Shown: in pieces, positions 22,330-33,547 of the stretch
Numbering within the stretch: position 1 is the stretch's first letter
Layout: the number at the start of each line of letters is the position of its first letter
Assembly (NCBI GenBank): GCA_001600415.1
Contig: BCJX01000006.1
Coordinates: 1,796,364 to 1,860,363 of the forward strand
Source: Pascua guehoae
Taxonomy: Eukaryota > Basidiomycota > Tremellomycetes > Trichosporonales > Trichosporonaceae
Reading direction: 5' to 3'
DNA: 64,000 bases
The notes under the pieces: generated by a model
Told to the model about the DNA's origin: nothing
Databases searched by the model: none
The model's input: only the letters and a program-made list of their open reading frames with translations
Translations under genes and position numbers: made by a program

Positions 22330-22565
22330 GCGCAGGCGAAACCGCCCGCGGCGAAATAAACTCGTTCGTCGACAACGTCGGCGAAACCATCGCCAACCGC
22401 CCCTCCAAGCCCAAGACGCGCACCGACGGCGGCGAGCGGCCCGAGGACATTGCCGCGGGGGGCGAGGCCGAGATGCGGCTCGCGCGCGGCGAGTTGGCTG
22501 GGACCGTCGAGCCCGGGACGGCGGGGGCGATGCGGAGCGAGCGAGCGAGCGGTGGCGAGCGTTAG
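22330..22565 (+). CDS. Possible 3' exon of a small acidic protein
   Basis: After a good acceptor (CTAACACCCCAG) a frame runs to a stop at 22563-22565. It encodes GAGETARGEINSFVDNVG-type sequence, then a Gly/Glu/Ala-rich C-terminal part containing GERPEDIAAGGEAEM. From memory, this resembles the ends of small, uncharacterised basidiomycete proteins with GxGExxRG and VxNxGExIA patterns; I cannot name the family. The 5' exon is not resolved: candidate ATGs at 21314 and 22225 do not join cleanly because the poly-C length is uncertain. The last 20 residues run into a GAGCGAGCG repeat and may not be genuine. Confidence 0.35.
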
Positions 22566-22920
22566 CGAGCTGAGGCGGCGTGTTGGGGGAGCTGGAGCGA
22601 GCGTTAGCTGGAGGAGCGGGCGAGCAAGCGTTAGCTCGGGGAGTGAGCGGAGCGAGTGTTAGCTCGGGGAGGGGGAGGGGAGGGAGGGGAGGGGATGCTG
22701 GTGGCGGAGGAGGTGGCGGCGGTCGTAGGGCCGTGATGCAACTCTAAGACGAGTAGTTGCCTGCCTAACATGTGGAGCGAGCGAGCGAGTGTTAGCTGGG
22801 CGAGCGAGCGGTAGCGAGCGTTAGCTGGGGGGGAATGGGGGAGGGGGGGTAGGGGAGGGGCGGCGGCGGTCGTAGGAACAGCCGTGATGCACCTCTAAGA
22901 CGAGCAGAAGCTGCCTAACA
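22500..22920 (+). repeat. GAGCGAGCGTTAGCT-type repeats and a 60-nt duplication
   Basis: Tandem variants of GAGCGAGCG(T)TAGCT occupy about 22530-22660 and 22770-22830. A segment with GGCGGTCGTAGG, CCGTGATGCA, CTCTAAGACGAG and TGCCTAACA occurs twice, at about 22710-22770 and 22862-22920. Confidence 0.75.
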
Positions 22921-23742
22921 CCGGTGGAACGGACGCACCCGATCCGCCTGGTGGTGACCCGGATCCGCCGCTACTAACGGTGGGCGGCACCTCTCAAGTC
23001 GAGCCGTGCGCGGTGCCAACCGGGAACCAGTACAGTGTCCACGCGTAGACGCAGGCTGTGTCCTCGTTGTGCTCGTCGCCTCACAGCAAATGCCAGTTGT
23101 GTACCGCCGTAGAATATGGACAGTCGGGTCTGTGCATGCGCAGGTCCGTTGGACAAGTGGCGCCACATGCCGAGACTGCTGGTCGTGCTCGGGAGCCGAG
23201 TGTGCTCGACAAGCGGAACATGGCATGAGCGCAGTGTAGAGGCACGCTGCGAGAAGCTGCAGGCGTTGCAGTTGCAGTTGCCACTTGTCGAGACGTTTGC
23301 GAGACGTTTGCTTCGAGACGCATTCCATTCAGATTCCAGGCGTGGGCGCGAGACGTGCCTGGGCCCGACTTTGCGTCGGCTCCACCTGCTGGATTGGGAT
23401 GGGCGTGCCTCGCGCATCATGTACCCCTTGGCAGGAGACACGGACGGGGCTCGAAAAGGACATGGCACGAGTAGCCTGATATGGCAGTCGAGTCGAGGTG
23501 CTCAGCGTCGTGCCCAGCTTTTCTTGTTGCCCCATTTCGCATCGTGCGAGCCTCTCTCGCTGCCCTATTCATGTTGGAGGATTTAGGGTGTTGTGAACGC
23601 GTAAACAAAGTCGGGGCGTGACAAACTTCAAGCTACCCCAGTTTCGCACCCTTCGCACCCAGCATACCGCACCGTCCTCGGCACACGAGCACCCCGTCCA
23701 ATGCCAATGAATATGCATCAATACAGTAAACCCAACATCCCT
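22921..23742. other. intergenic, nothing recognised
   Basis: About 0.8 kb of ordinary sequence between the repeats and the 3' end of the minus-strand helicase gene. No gene seen. Confidence 0.45.
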
Positions 23743-26240
23743 CTATCGCCTGCCCTTGCCCCCCTTTGCGCCCTTACCCCCACCCTTGCCGCCCTTGCCG
23801 CCGCCCTTGCCCTTTGTCAGCGCGACCTTGACCGGCTTTGCACGCATGCCCTCGTGGGGCGTGTCAAACGCGCTGCCGCCCTTGGGCACGCGCTTGGCCT
23901 TTGCCTTGCTCTTGGCCGCCGGTTTGCCGGCGCGGGCATTCTTGAGGGGCTCGGTAATCTTGCCGGGCTTGCCGCCGCGCTTGGCCGCGCGGATCGCCGC
24001 CGACATGCTCGCGGCGGCTGCGGCGTCGCGCGCGTCCTCTTCGGCCGCCATCTTGCGCCGCTTGACGCGGCGCGAGAGGCCGTCGTACTTGCCGTGCTTT
24101 TCCTTCTTGGCGGGCGCGTCGGCGTCGGCACCGCCCTTGCGGCCCGTCTTGCCTGCGCCTTCGTGCGCGGCCTTGCCGGCGTCTGTTGCGTCAGTCATCC
24201 TGCACCAACGTGTGGACTGGTACTAGTTGTACCTCGCCCTCTGGGCTCGGACTCACCCTTGGCCGCCTGCTTGTCCTTTTCGCTCTGGAACCACGTGCGC
24301 GCGGGGCGGGAAAAGATTTCGGCCTCGTGCTCGACCATGTTCTGGCCCTTGCGGAGCTCCATGTCGGCCTGGCGGAGGAGCTTTTCCTCGCGCTCCTCCT
24401 TGAGCACATCGGATATTTCGTCTTTGAGCTCGTCGAGCTTGGTCGCCATGGCCTGCACGGCGTCGGTCGGGATGATGCGGTGGCGGATCTCGTCGGCGGG
24501 CGACTGCTTGATGACCGCCTTGAGCATCTTGCGGTCCACCTCGCCCACGAGCGTGATGGACCGACCCTTGCGGCCGGCACGCGCGGTACGGCCGACGCGG
24601 TGCGTGTACTGCGCCAGCTGGCCGGGCATGTCATAGTTGATGACCGTCTCGACACCTTTAATGTCGAGACCACGCGACGCAAGGTCGGTCGCGAGCAGGT
24701 AGTCGACGCGTCCCTCTTTAAAGTCGTTGAGCGCGTCGAGACGCTGCTCTTGCGTCAGGTTGCCGTGCAGCTCGGCCGCCTTGAGGCCCACAAGCCCAAA
24801 CATGACGCGCATCTGGTGCGCAAGCGCCTTGGAGCGGAAGAAGATGATGCACCGCTCGTGGATGGTGCGCTTGCACAGGGCAAGGAGCGAAGGCGACCGC
24901 TGCTCGTCGGCGCGGATGCGCACAAACTCTTGCGTGAGCCCTGCAGCCGTGTTGCGCTTCGGGTCGACAAACACGCGCACAGGGCGGTCGAGCGAGAGCT
25001 TGACGAGCTCGTCGACAGAGTCGGTCATGGTCGCCGAGAACAGCATCGTCTGCCGTCCGCGGGGGCACTGGCGGACGATTTCGTTCAGCTCGTCGGTGAA
25101 TCCCGCCTCGAGCATGCGGTCCGCCTCGTCCATGACCAGAATGTCGAGCGCAGAGAGCGTAAACGACGGCGTGTTGGTCAGGTGGTCAATGAGACGACCA
25201 GGCGTCGCAATGAGAATGTCCGGCAGCGTCCGCAGCGCGTGCGCCTGCGCCGACAGCGACAGGCCACCCACAAGCAGCGCAAACCGCACATCCAGTCCAC
25301 CACGCTCGGCCAGCGCCCGCCCCACCTGCTCGCACTGCACCGCCAGCTCACGCGTCGGACACAGCACCAACACACGACACGCGTTGCCGCCCCGTCCCCG
25401 GTCGCGGTACGACAGACGCTCCAGGATCGGCACCATGAACGCCGCAGTCTTGCCGGAACCCGTGACGGCCGAGCCAAGAATGTCGCGGCCAAGCATCGCC
25501 AGTGGGATCGCACGCGACTGGATAGGCGTAGGCGCAGTGAAACCCAGCGACGTGAGCGCGCGCAACAGGGGGCGCGAGAGGTTCATGGACGAGAACGACG
25601 TCGCAACGTCGGTCTGCGCCGCAGTCGGGTCCGCAGAAAAAAAGGCCTCCTTGCGTGCGATCTCGGCCGCATCCTCCTCGGACTCGGCGTCAGAGTCCGA
25701 GTCGGCATCAGCGTCCGACTCGGCATCCTCGTCCTCTTCCTCGTCCTCGTCCCCGCTTTCCTCCTCGTCGTCCTCGGCATCAGCATCGCTGCCGTCGACA
25801 TCCATGCCGGTATCCGAGATTCCGTCCTCGTCCAAAGTGACCTCTTCGTCGTCCTCGTCTTCGTCGTCCTCGTCATCCTCATCATCCTCATCCTCATCCT
25901 CGTCCTCGTCCTCCTCTTCATCCTCATCCTCATCACTCCTCCGCCTCTTCCTCTCGCGGTACGCCTTGAGCGGCTTGCCCGTCCTCCGCGCAATAATGTC
26001 GTCGACAGTAATCGGCGCATCCTTTGCGCCCATCACTTCGTCTCCGCCCCACAGGTCGAGTGTGGACCCGCCCCCGCCGAGGTCAAACGCAAAGTCCGGG
26101 TTGAGGTCGTCTGCCGGCGCAGAAGCCCCGGCTGCCTCGCTGGTACGTGCACCAGCGCCGCGCTTGCTCGACTCGGCGCGCGGCTCGAGGATCGGTCCCT
26201 CGTCGTCAGAGTCGATCGTGCCGATAAAGTCTAGCGGCAT
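23743..26240 (-). CDS. DRS1: ATP-dependent RNA helicase Drs1 (DEAD box)
   Basis: A nucleolar DEAD-box helicase needed for 60S ribosomal subunit assembly (yeast Drs1, human DDX27). It has 807 residues, close to family size. Exon 1 is 26240-24257 and exon 2 is 24182-23743. The 74-nt intron ends CTGACGCAACAG, and only this acceptor keeps the frame. The start MPLDFIGTIDSDDEGP is followed by a long Asp/Glu-rich region. The helicase core shows the Q motif (FTAPTPIQ), Walker A (SAVTGSGKT), PTRELAVQ, TPGR, DEAD (VMDEADRM), SAT, and motifs V-VI (ATDLASRGLDI, HRVGRTARAGR). The C-terminus is very basic (SRRVKRRKM, then Gly-Lys repeats), as expected for nucleolar RNA-binding proteins. Identification is firm from motif order and the acidic/basic ends; DRS1 rather than another DEAD-box gene rests on the overall layout. 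Confidence 0.93.
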
Positions 26241-29200
26241 GGTGATGTGTGGGTGTATGGGTGTGGTGGTGAATGAGTGGTGGGAGGAAAGTTGCTGGCG
26301 GCGGGTTTGTTGCTCGTCTTGTCTGTGGGCTGGAAACTGGAAATTCTGCATCACGTGATATATCCCTGAAGCGGAGATTGAATCCATGTCCGCTACCACC
26401 CAGTGCAACAACAACACCCAGTGCCAGCCAACAACAATGCGATGGACTACGGTACGCATGTCATGCTAGTCACCACAACATACAGCACACTACTTTGCGC
26501 ACTCTTTAACGACTCTGTCATCTGCCTACACGGACACACGCGTATCCACAACAGCGACATGACGACATGAAAATTTCCACAGGATACTGGTCGCATGTGC
26601 AAGAATCGGCCGGCCAACTGTCTCGACGAGCGGCTCGTTGAGTGAACGGCCGCCAGCCCCACGCGGTCTACAGTGTCATCACGTACCTACATCCACCTGG
26701 TGTTCCTGGAATCGCCCTTATGTACTTCTAATGGTGCGAGGAAGCAGCACAAACATGTAGACTTGAGTCCCTTTTACGGAGGACACAGGATGACTGCAGA
26801 CCGTTCTTCGGAGCCCTTCAGCTGCAGGCAGGAGCCGGCTCTTCCCGCTCTGACTACAGGTAGGTCCGCAAAGTCGTGAGACTGCGAACCGCTCGGGCCT
26901 CACTGTGGCAGTCTCACGACCTTCCGAATGCACCTGCATGCAGAGGGTGTAAAGGTCCGAGAGGGGACGCAGGGCGAGACTGCTTGGCGGTCCAGAACGC
27001 GCGTGTCCGCGGTCTCTTGGATGGCCGTTCGACTTTAGGTTCACCATCGCAGGTGGTCTGGCCAGCACGTGACGGTGTAACAAATGTGCAATGTGCAAGC
27101 GTGTTTGAGCGTGGCAAGAGAGGCAGTGTCCACTTGATCGACTTTGCAGACGTGCCCGACGCTGGCGTCCCTTCAAACCGATCCGGATTTCCAGATCCAG
27201 CATTGAAACAAGGCTCACTTTTTGATTCCCAGATTGGCCATCCATCCTCCCCGATTTCGTCCTGGCCGGCCCAAGCACGCTCTCGCTCACGCCCATGCCC
27301 ACGCACACGCACAGCGACCACACAACACCCCGGGCGCCCGTAAACAAGCTTCAAGACAACAGGCATGGCGCAAACTCGGTCCGCGGGTCCGACGCCGCGC
27401 TCCCCATTCCGGCGTGACCGGTGCGGACATGCAGCTAGCAGCGCGCCAGCGCGCGCCTTGGCGCTGTGCCCACCCGCCAGGCCGCCAGCCGCGCGCCGCT
27501 GCAGGCCGTTAGCGTTTGCCAGTGCGCCGTGGCGCTTTTTTGTTTTCCTGTCCTTTGGCAAGTAGAGCAATCGGGCGCCACTGATGGCATCAGACCCGCA
27601 CGGACCTGCGGATTCGGTCCGGCTGTCGTCGCAATGGCGACGGATATCGCCGGCGTGACACTCGAGGGTGGTGGCGAGGCTGGACGGAGCGGCGAGCGGG
27701 CGAATGGGTACGGGCGACCACGTTCGGTGCGATATAGGTTGAGGAAGTAGGGCTGACCGAACGGCGCCCAGGGATGCACCCCGCGTCCTCGGACGGACTG
27801 GCATGGGGGCTCCCTGTCAACCCCCATGGCGTGTCCGCATCCGCTGTCGTCGGTGGCGGACGCCAATCGAGTGTGGTGCGTCACGCCGGACGTGTGGAGC
27901 GCCATGAGCGCGAGAGAGTTAGAGTGAGAGTGAGGGAGAGGGAGAGGGAGAGGGAGAGGGAGAGGCAATGGAGAGTCGACACTGTACCGATGGAGTGGCA
28001 TGGGGCAAAGGGATTGGGGGTGGCTGTGGCGGCGTCTGGGTGAGGCAAAAAGGTTAGAGGTGGCGTTCTTCGGTGTCCCTCACTTGGCAGTGGGACGCGG
28101 GCCACCCGATACCCTCTGCTTGTTCTACGGCACCTGTCGCTCGAACTGTCTGATGCATTCTGGGTGTGCTGGGCGTGCTGGGCGGCGCTGCCTAGGGCGC
28201 CTAGTATGCCTGACATGCCTGACATTCGTCGACATGGTCGGCCGGCGCTCCGTTAGGGGATGGACCGTGGCACGGGTCGCGTTGATGGCGACGAGCAAGG
28301 ATGAAACAGGGTCCATGCACAGGGAAAGGTCAACCAACCAAGACAAGACAAGACAAGACGAGCAAGAACGAGTCGAGGTAGTATGTGTCGCCTTCCTTTG
28401 TCGTCTCACTTGACAAGACCACGAGACGGATACGATACCCACACACTCACTCGCTGCACACTATGCAATCTCGACCTCTACCTCTCCACCTGATCCAGCC
28501 CACCCCATCGGACATACTATGCCCTCTCACTCTCATCATGTCCGATCCCCAATCTCCGACAATAGCACAGGTATGCAACCGGCGGCAAGCATGATCCGCC
28601 CCTCGTCTCGTCTCGCCCACTTTACCAACCTGTGACACACTCTCTCCCCATCCCCCCCTCCCCCCCCTCGTCCTAGTTTTGTTTACCCCTGGCAGAGACA
28701 GGCAAAGACAGGCAGAAACAGGCAGAGACAGGTTCTTGTCACCCACCCACCCACCCCCCCCTTTGCTCGGCCTCCTCGGCATCTTTGGGGTCTGGAATGG
28801 CCTGCGTGCTACATGCCTGCCTGGCTGCCTGCCTCGTGTCATGTACCTTAGCTTGTGCACAGCGCACAACATCGACCCCCTGTCATGCCCCCAAACTGGG
28901 CGTTGTCATCGGCGCTGGGTCCGCTGACCGCTGGGGCTCATTCGCGCGCGCTTGCTTGCTTACAGTACTTGCTTGCTTGCGTGGGACGCCTCGATTGCTC
29001 GATAGCTGGGATAGCCTAGTGGTCTTGCCGTCGTCTGAAGGGGGGGGCAAGAGGCCAGGCTCCGTGTCACATGAGCCTATTGCCGCATGTTGCATGCTCT
29101 GCATGGCTCTCTCGTCCTTCACACACACCCACCCACCATCCATTCCAACACAATACAATACCATACCACACACTCACTCGCCTCTTGCAAACAACAAAAG

Positions 29201-29627
29201 GGAAACGTACCGCCTTCCTTGCTTGCTTCCTTGCTCTCTCAACAACACTACTCTGGCAAACAATAACGACCCCGACCATCGCGACGACTCCAACTCCCAT
29301 CCCACCCATTCCACACTCTCTCGCCCACTCCCCCATTGTTCACCACGTTAGACCACATTAACAATCCACCCACGCGCACCACTCGTGGCCAGTGTGTATA
29401 CTACACGCGCGGTTCGATAACATTGTCCACTGTCCTTTCCCTCGCTGCTCCTCGACCACACGCACACAGCCCCTTTTGTTGTTCCGTATCCATCCCGCTC
29501 GCAGAGTCACCACCACCACCGCCATTGTCCCTCGCTCACTGCATCGCGTCTGGTCGTCGACGCGAGCAGTCCACCTTCCACGCGACTGAGCTCACCACGC
29601 CACCGCCGATCGTCAGCTCGGACCACC
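26241..29627. other. 3.4-kb intergenic, divergent promoters
   Basis: No supportable gene. It includes a GAGAGG simple repeat (about 27920-27963), several C-runs and G-poor leader-like DNA from about 29110 to 29600 ahead of the gene at 29628. An ATG at 28539 followed by CAG/GTATGC looks like a small first exon, but no partner exon could be joined. Confidence 0.4.
27920..27963 (+). repeat. GAGAGG simple repeat
   Basis: An imperfect (GAGAGG)n purine run lies in non-coding DNA. Confidence 0.7.
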
Positions 29628-32600
29628 ATGGCTACCTCGACAGAATCGCCAGGCTCGACAGCCTCGCATCGTTTGGGACTCCTGCCCGCCTTTCCACACG
29701 CCTTTGGGACCGCCGCTGGCGATAGTGCCCATCCGTTTCTTATGCCACGGAGGACCACAGCAGCCGCTGCTGCTGCATCTGGTTTCTACTCTGCCCCTTC
29801 ACACTCTCTCGAGGTGACCTCCAGCAAGGCACAGGTGCGCACGGTTTGGAGCGGTGCGCATTCCAGCGGCAGTTTGGCTGATTTTATTTTCCAGGCCGCT
29901 TCTCACTCTGGCACGGGCACCGACCGCGTCTCGGTCGACTCCGAGTCCGAGCGCGTCGCTGTCGAGTTTCAGACTTCTGGCTCATTTCCAAGAACAGCCC
30001 AAGGGAGCGACGTGGTCGATAGCTGCAGCCGTGCTCCCCGACCTCTGTCCGGCATCATCGACCATGACAACTATGATCCGACGCAAACGCAGCTATCTCT
30101 CACAGCACCAAGTGGGGACGAGACACAAGTCGTGACACTCTTTCCTACCTCTATCGGCGCGCCCGTGACACCGACCGACCAGATCATCACGTTTGGTACG
30201 CTTGGTTCCCCTAGCAGCCGTGAATCGAGCCCTGGTGGAGTGCACACACGTCGAGCCAGCACTGGAACGTTTGGCTACGGCCGTGACGAAGGGGCATCAC
30301 CCGGTTCACCAGAACGCGTTCATAAGACATCGATCCAAGGCGGCCAGGACTGCCAGCCGACATTGCCGCCCTCGCCCATTGCGCTGGGAGATCATTTACG
30401 CCCTCGCAGTCATTCCATCTCGTCCTCTCCACCCACAGATACGCGCCGCGTTAGCCATTGGCTGCCCGAGACAGAGGAGGCGATTGTCGATCATCTCGAG
30501 AACGTGGGCAAACGCAACTCGTTGGCCATCCCGCCCGCCACATCTGCAACCACCCCCTTGGGGCCCCCGCCGTCAAGCTGCTCTTATCGCATCGCACCCC
30601 CGTTAGCCATAACAGACGGCACCCCATTACGCTGGGTCAGAGAGGAGTCGGAAGAACTATCAGACACGCGCTCTCGCCACAGCAAGAGTCCTACCCAGGG
30701 CGACGAAGACGACGCCGACTTTGTCTACCGTGCCAAACGCAGGTCGTCGTTATTCATGTCTCGGTATGTGGTGGTGCGCGAACACACCCTCTGACAGCCC
30801 AGGCGATCGTCCACGCAGTCTATCGGGGATGACCGCTTCGGCGACCTTGAAACCATTCTCATGCCACACCCGGGCCGCTCGGGGACACCTGGCATGGCCC
30901 GATCCATAGCTGGCGAGTCCGACTTTGACGGGTACGCCGAGTCGATGCACACCAACCACACCAACCTCACCAATGTGCCGCTCATAGGGTCGCCACGTAC
31001 GACGAGCCCGCCGCCGCTCCCGCACAGCATTCTGCCCAACTTGCCCGCACCTGCACCGGTAGTTCCACCGGTGCCTACCGAGCCACGCCTCCCGCCTGCA
31101 CTCGCAAACAAGACGGAGCTGTCTCCGGCGCGGAGGATGACACTGGTGAAACGCACACGCAAGATTGAAAAGGTGCTTGGTGAAGCGCTCCCTGAAAACC
31201 ATGCCGAGCGCTACGTCGTCGAACCAACCCTGCAGCCGGCGTCGTATACGACACGCGTCGACGAGGACGTATGGCCCGACCACAACGTAGAGCAGGCCAT
31301 CCCCGAATGGCGCCGCAAAGACTGTCGCCCCCAGCGAACCACTTCACCCCCGCCCTCACCTGGGCTTTCTCTTGTCCACCGTCGCTCAATGTCGGCGCTT
31401 GCCCGGACGTACAATGTGATCCGCGCGGCCGTCACACCCCCGGTGCCGACCGAGCTGCGCGTCTATGTCGGTATGCAGGAGAGCACGGTCGAGACTGTTG
31501 TCCAGCGTGACCCACTGCGGGGGATCTCAGCCAACAGGGGCGAGTTACCCGAGAACCACGAGCAGGGCCCACTCTCGCCCACCTTCTCCATGATTGACGA
31601 CGACCCAGAGAAGGCAACGCGCCGGAGGCACCGCGTCCAGCTTGCAAAGGTGAGTCGGTGACCAATCTGACCAGGGAGGTCGACGCTAACCTCCAGCTGC
31701 AACGCATTCTGGGATCAGAGGCGATTCCCGCCATTTCAGCCTCGCCTGCGGCAAGCGACGAGAGCCTTACTTTACCACCCCTCTCACCACCAAGCCTCAA
31801 GCGTCAGGTATCGGAGTCGGGCTCTCTAGGCTCCATCCGCGGGCGGACATGGAGCAAGATGTTTGAGCGGCCCACGAGTCCTACCACAGGTTCCGTCCGC
31901 GGCCCCCCTTCGGCCCTTAGCATCGGCGTTGCGCCAAACACCATGCTGCCAGCCCTCCACCCGGTCGTCGAGGGGGACACCATGACGGAGGAAGAACGGC
32001 ATGCCGCCCGGCGACGCGCCCGCAAGCTCGAAAAGGTGTTTGGCGATGCACCGCCACACAGCCTGTGCCTTCCCGTCCGTAGTGGTGGTGTGCGCACACC
32101 AAGCCCGGGCCCGGTGCCGACAACTGTTGCTCAGCGCCGCCGGACCATGAGCTCTATATCGTATGGTAAGACGAGTGAGGCGTATCGCATGGCCGGGGCG
32201 TCCCCCTTCGGGGGCCGTCGGTTGACCAGCCGCGATCTCGACCAACGGAAGAGTCTCGACTCGCTCAGCCTCGGGATCGACACGGCGCTCGCCAACAACG
32301 GCAGTGGGAGCACGACGACAGGCTCTAGCGACACTACGACCACGACGACGGCGACGAGCACGAGCGCGAGTGCAAGCACAAGCACATGTACCGCCTCCCC
32401 TACGACCAGGACGAGTATGAGCGCCGACCCGGAAACCACATTCGAGTCGTTCCGCCACTCAATCCAGGGCCTGATCTACCTCGTCGAGCACGATCCCTCC
32501 CGCCTCGCGACGATTGTCGACGAGCTCGACAAGGATGCGTTTTCGGCAACGTCGTTCCGCACCGTGACTGCGGAAGCGCTACCTAGTCAGCCCCCGCGGC

Positions 32601-33331
32601 CATCGTCGTCGAACTCATCGCCACCACCCTTGGCAGCAAAGGTCCCGCTCCACGAACGCCGCCGCTCCACACCCGCGCGCCTCTCCCCGCTCCCGTCGCT
32701 CCCGCGCCTGTCCTTCCGCCGCGACTCGATTTCCTCCTTCTGGGACCTCGACTCGCCCCGCTCCCGCTCCCCGCGTTCCGCACCACGGTCTCCCTGTTCT
32801 CCAGCGCCGTCTTCCCCCCGCTCATCGACTTACCCCTCTTCCCCGCCCCCGACGCCCGTCGACCCCAACTCGCTTGCGGCCCGGGTCAGGCGCCGTGGCA
32901 AGCTATCCCATTACTTTGGCGAAGCACAGCTTCCTGCAGATACGACGACCGTGCGCCAACGCCCGCCCCCCGTGCCCATTGTCGTGTCCGACGTGCCCCC
33001 ATCTCCCCTGCACGAGGAAGTAGCCTCGTCGGGACTGGTAGACGCCCATGATTACATCCACATTCCAGGCCGCTCAGTCAGTCTCCCGGCTCTCCCCCGC
33101 ATCAACGCTGCGGGTCAGACCACCAACCCCACCGGAACACAGGGTCGCTGGGCAACGACGGGCACGCGCGCGCGTCGCCGCGAGACCCTCGACGGCGTTG
33201 TTCAAGAGCTCTGGCGCAGTATCCAGCGCGAGGCGCGGCGCGGGCGCCTCGCCGAGCCCGAGTCAGCGGCACTCACGGATCTCCTCGGTACGCTCAGGCG
33301 GAAGCGCGAGTCGAGCGCGTGGAGCGCATAA
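29628..33331 (+). CDS. Large disordered protein with three RKLEKVFGEA-like motifs
   Basis: Unrecognised protein of 1205 residues. Exons are 29628-30763, 30803-31649 and 31697-33331, with introns of 39 and 47 nt. Both introns show CTGAC or CTAAC branch sites, and splicing is needed to keep the frame. Most of the chain is Ser/Pro/Thr-rich and disordered, with many SP and RRxS sites that could be phosphorylated. Three short basic motifs recur at roughly residues 490, 765 and 1058: RTRKIEKVLGEALP, RARKLEKVFGDAPP and RRRGKLSHYFGEAQLP. Similar KLxxxLGExxP segments occur, as I recall, in uncharacterised fungal proteins. A structured C-terminal helix region (about 1160-1205, LWRSIQREARRGRL...) closes the protein. 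No membrane segment or enzyme domain is seen. Confidence 0.8.
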
Positions 33332-33547
33332 GGATTGGGCAATCGGGCAGTCAATCGGGTTTGGGACAGGGAAGGAGACACTTGACGCAGTCGATCACCA
33401 GTCCTGGTCGCAGTGCAGTTCAGTACCCTCCCCCGGCCCTGTTGTATACACTTGTAGAAACGAAATGATACATGCCACAAGATGCAGCTACATCCGACAC
33501 ACTCCAGGTCCGGCGCATACTCACTCCCCAGCTACCTGCACATCGCC

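Noticed and set aside
24186..26234. 682-residue open frame on the plus strand opposite DRS1
   Set aside because: It lies entirely antisense to a firmly identified helicase and is Arg/Leu/Val-rich without domains. GC-rich codon bias produces such shadow frames.
28539..28760. ATG followed by a GTATGC donor, a possible first exon (MSDPQSPTIAQ)
   Set aside because: No downstream exon joins in frame to give a plausible protein; kept only as a remark on the intergenic region.
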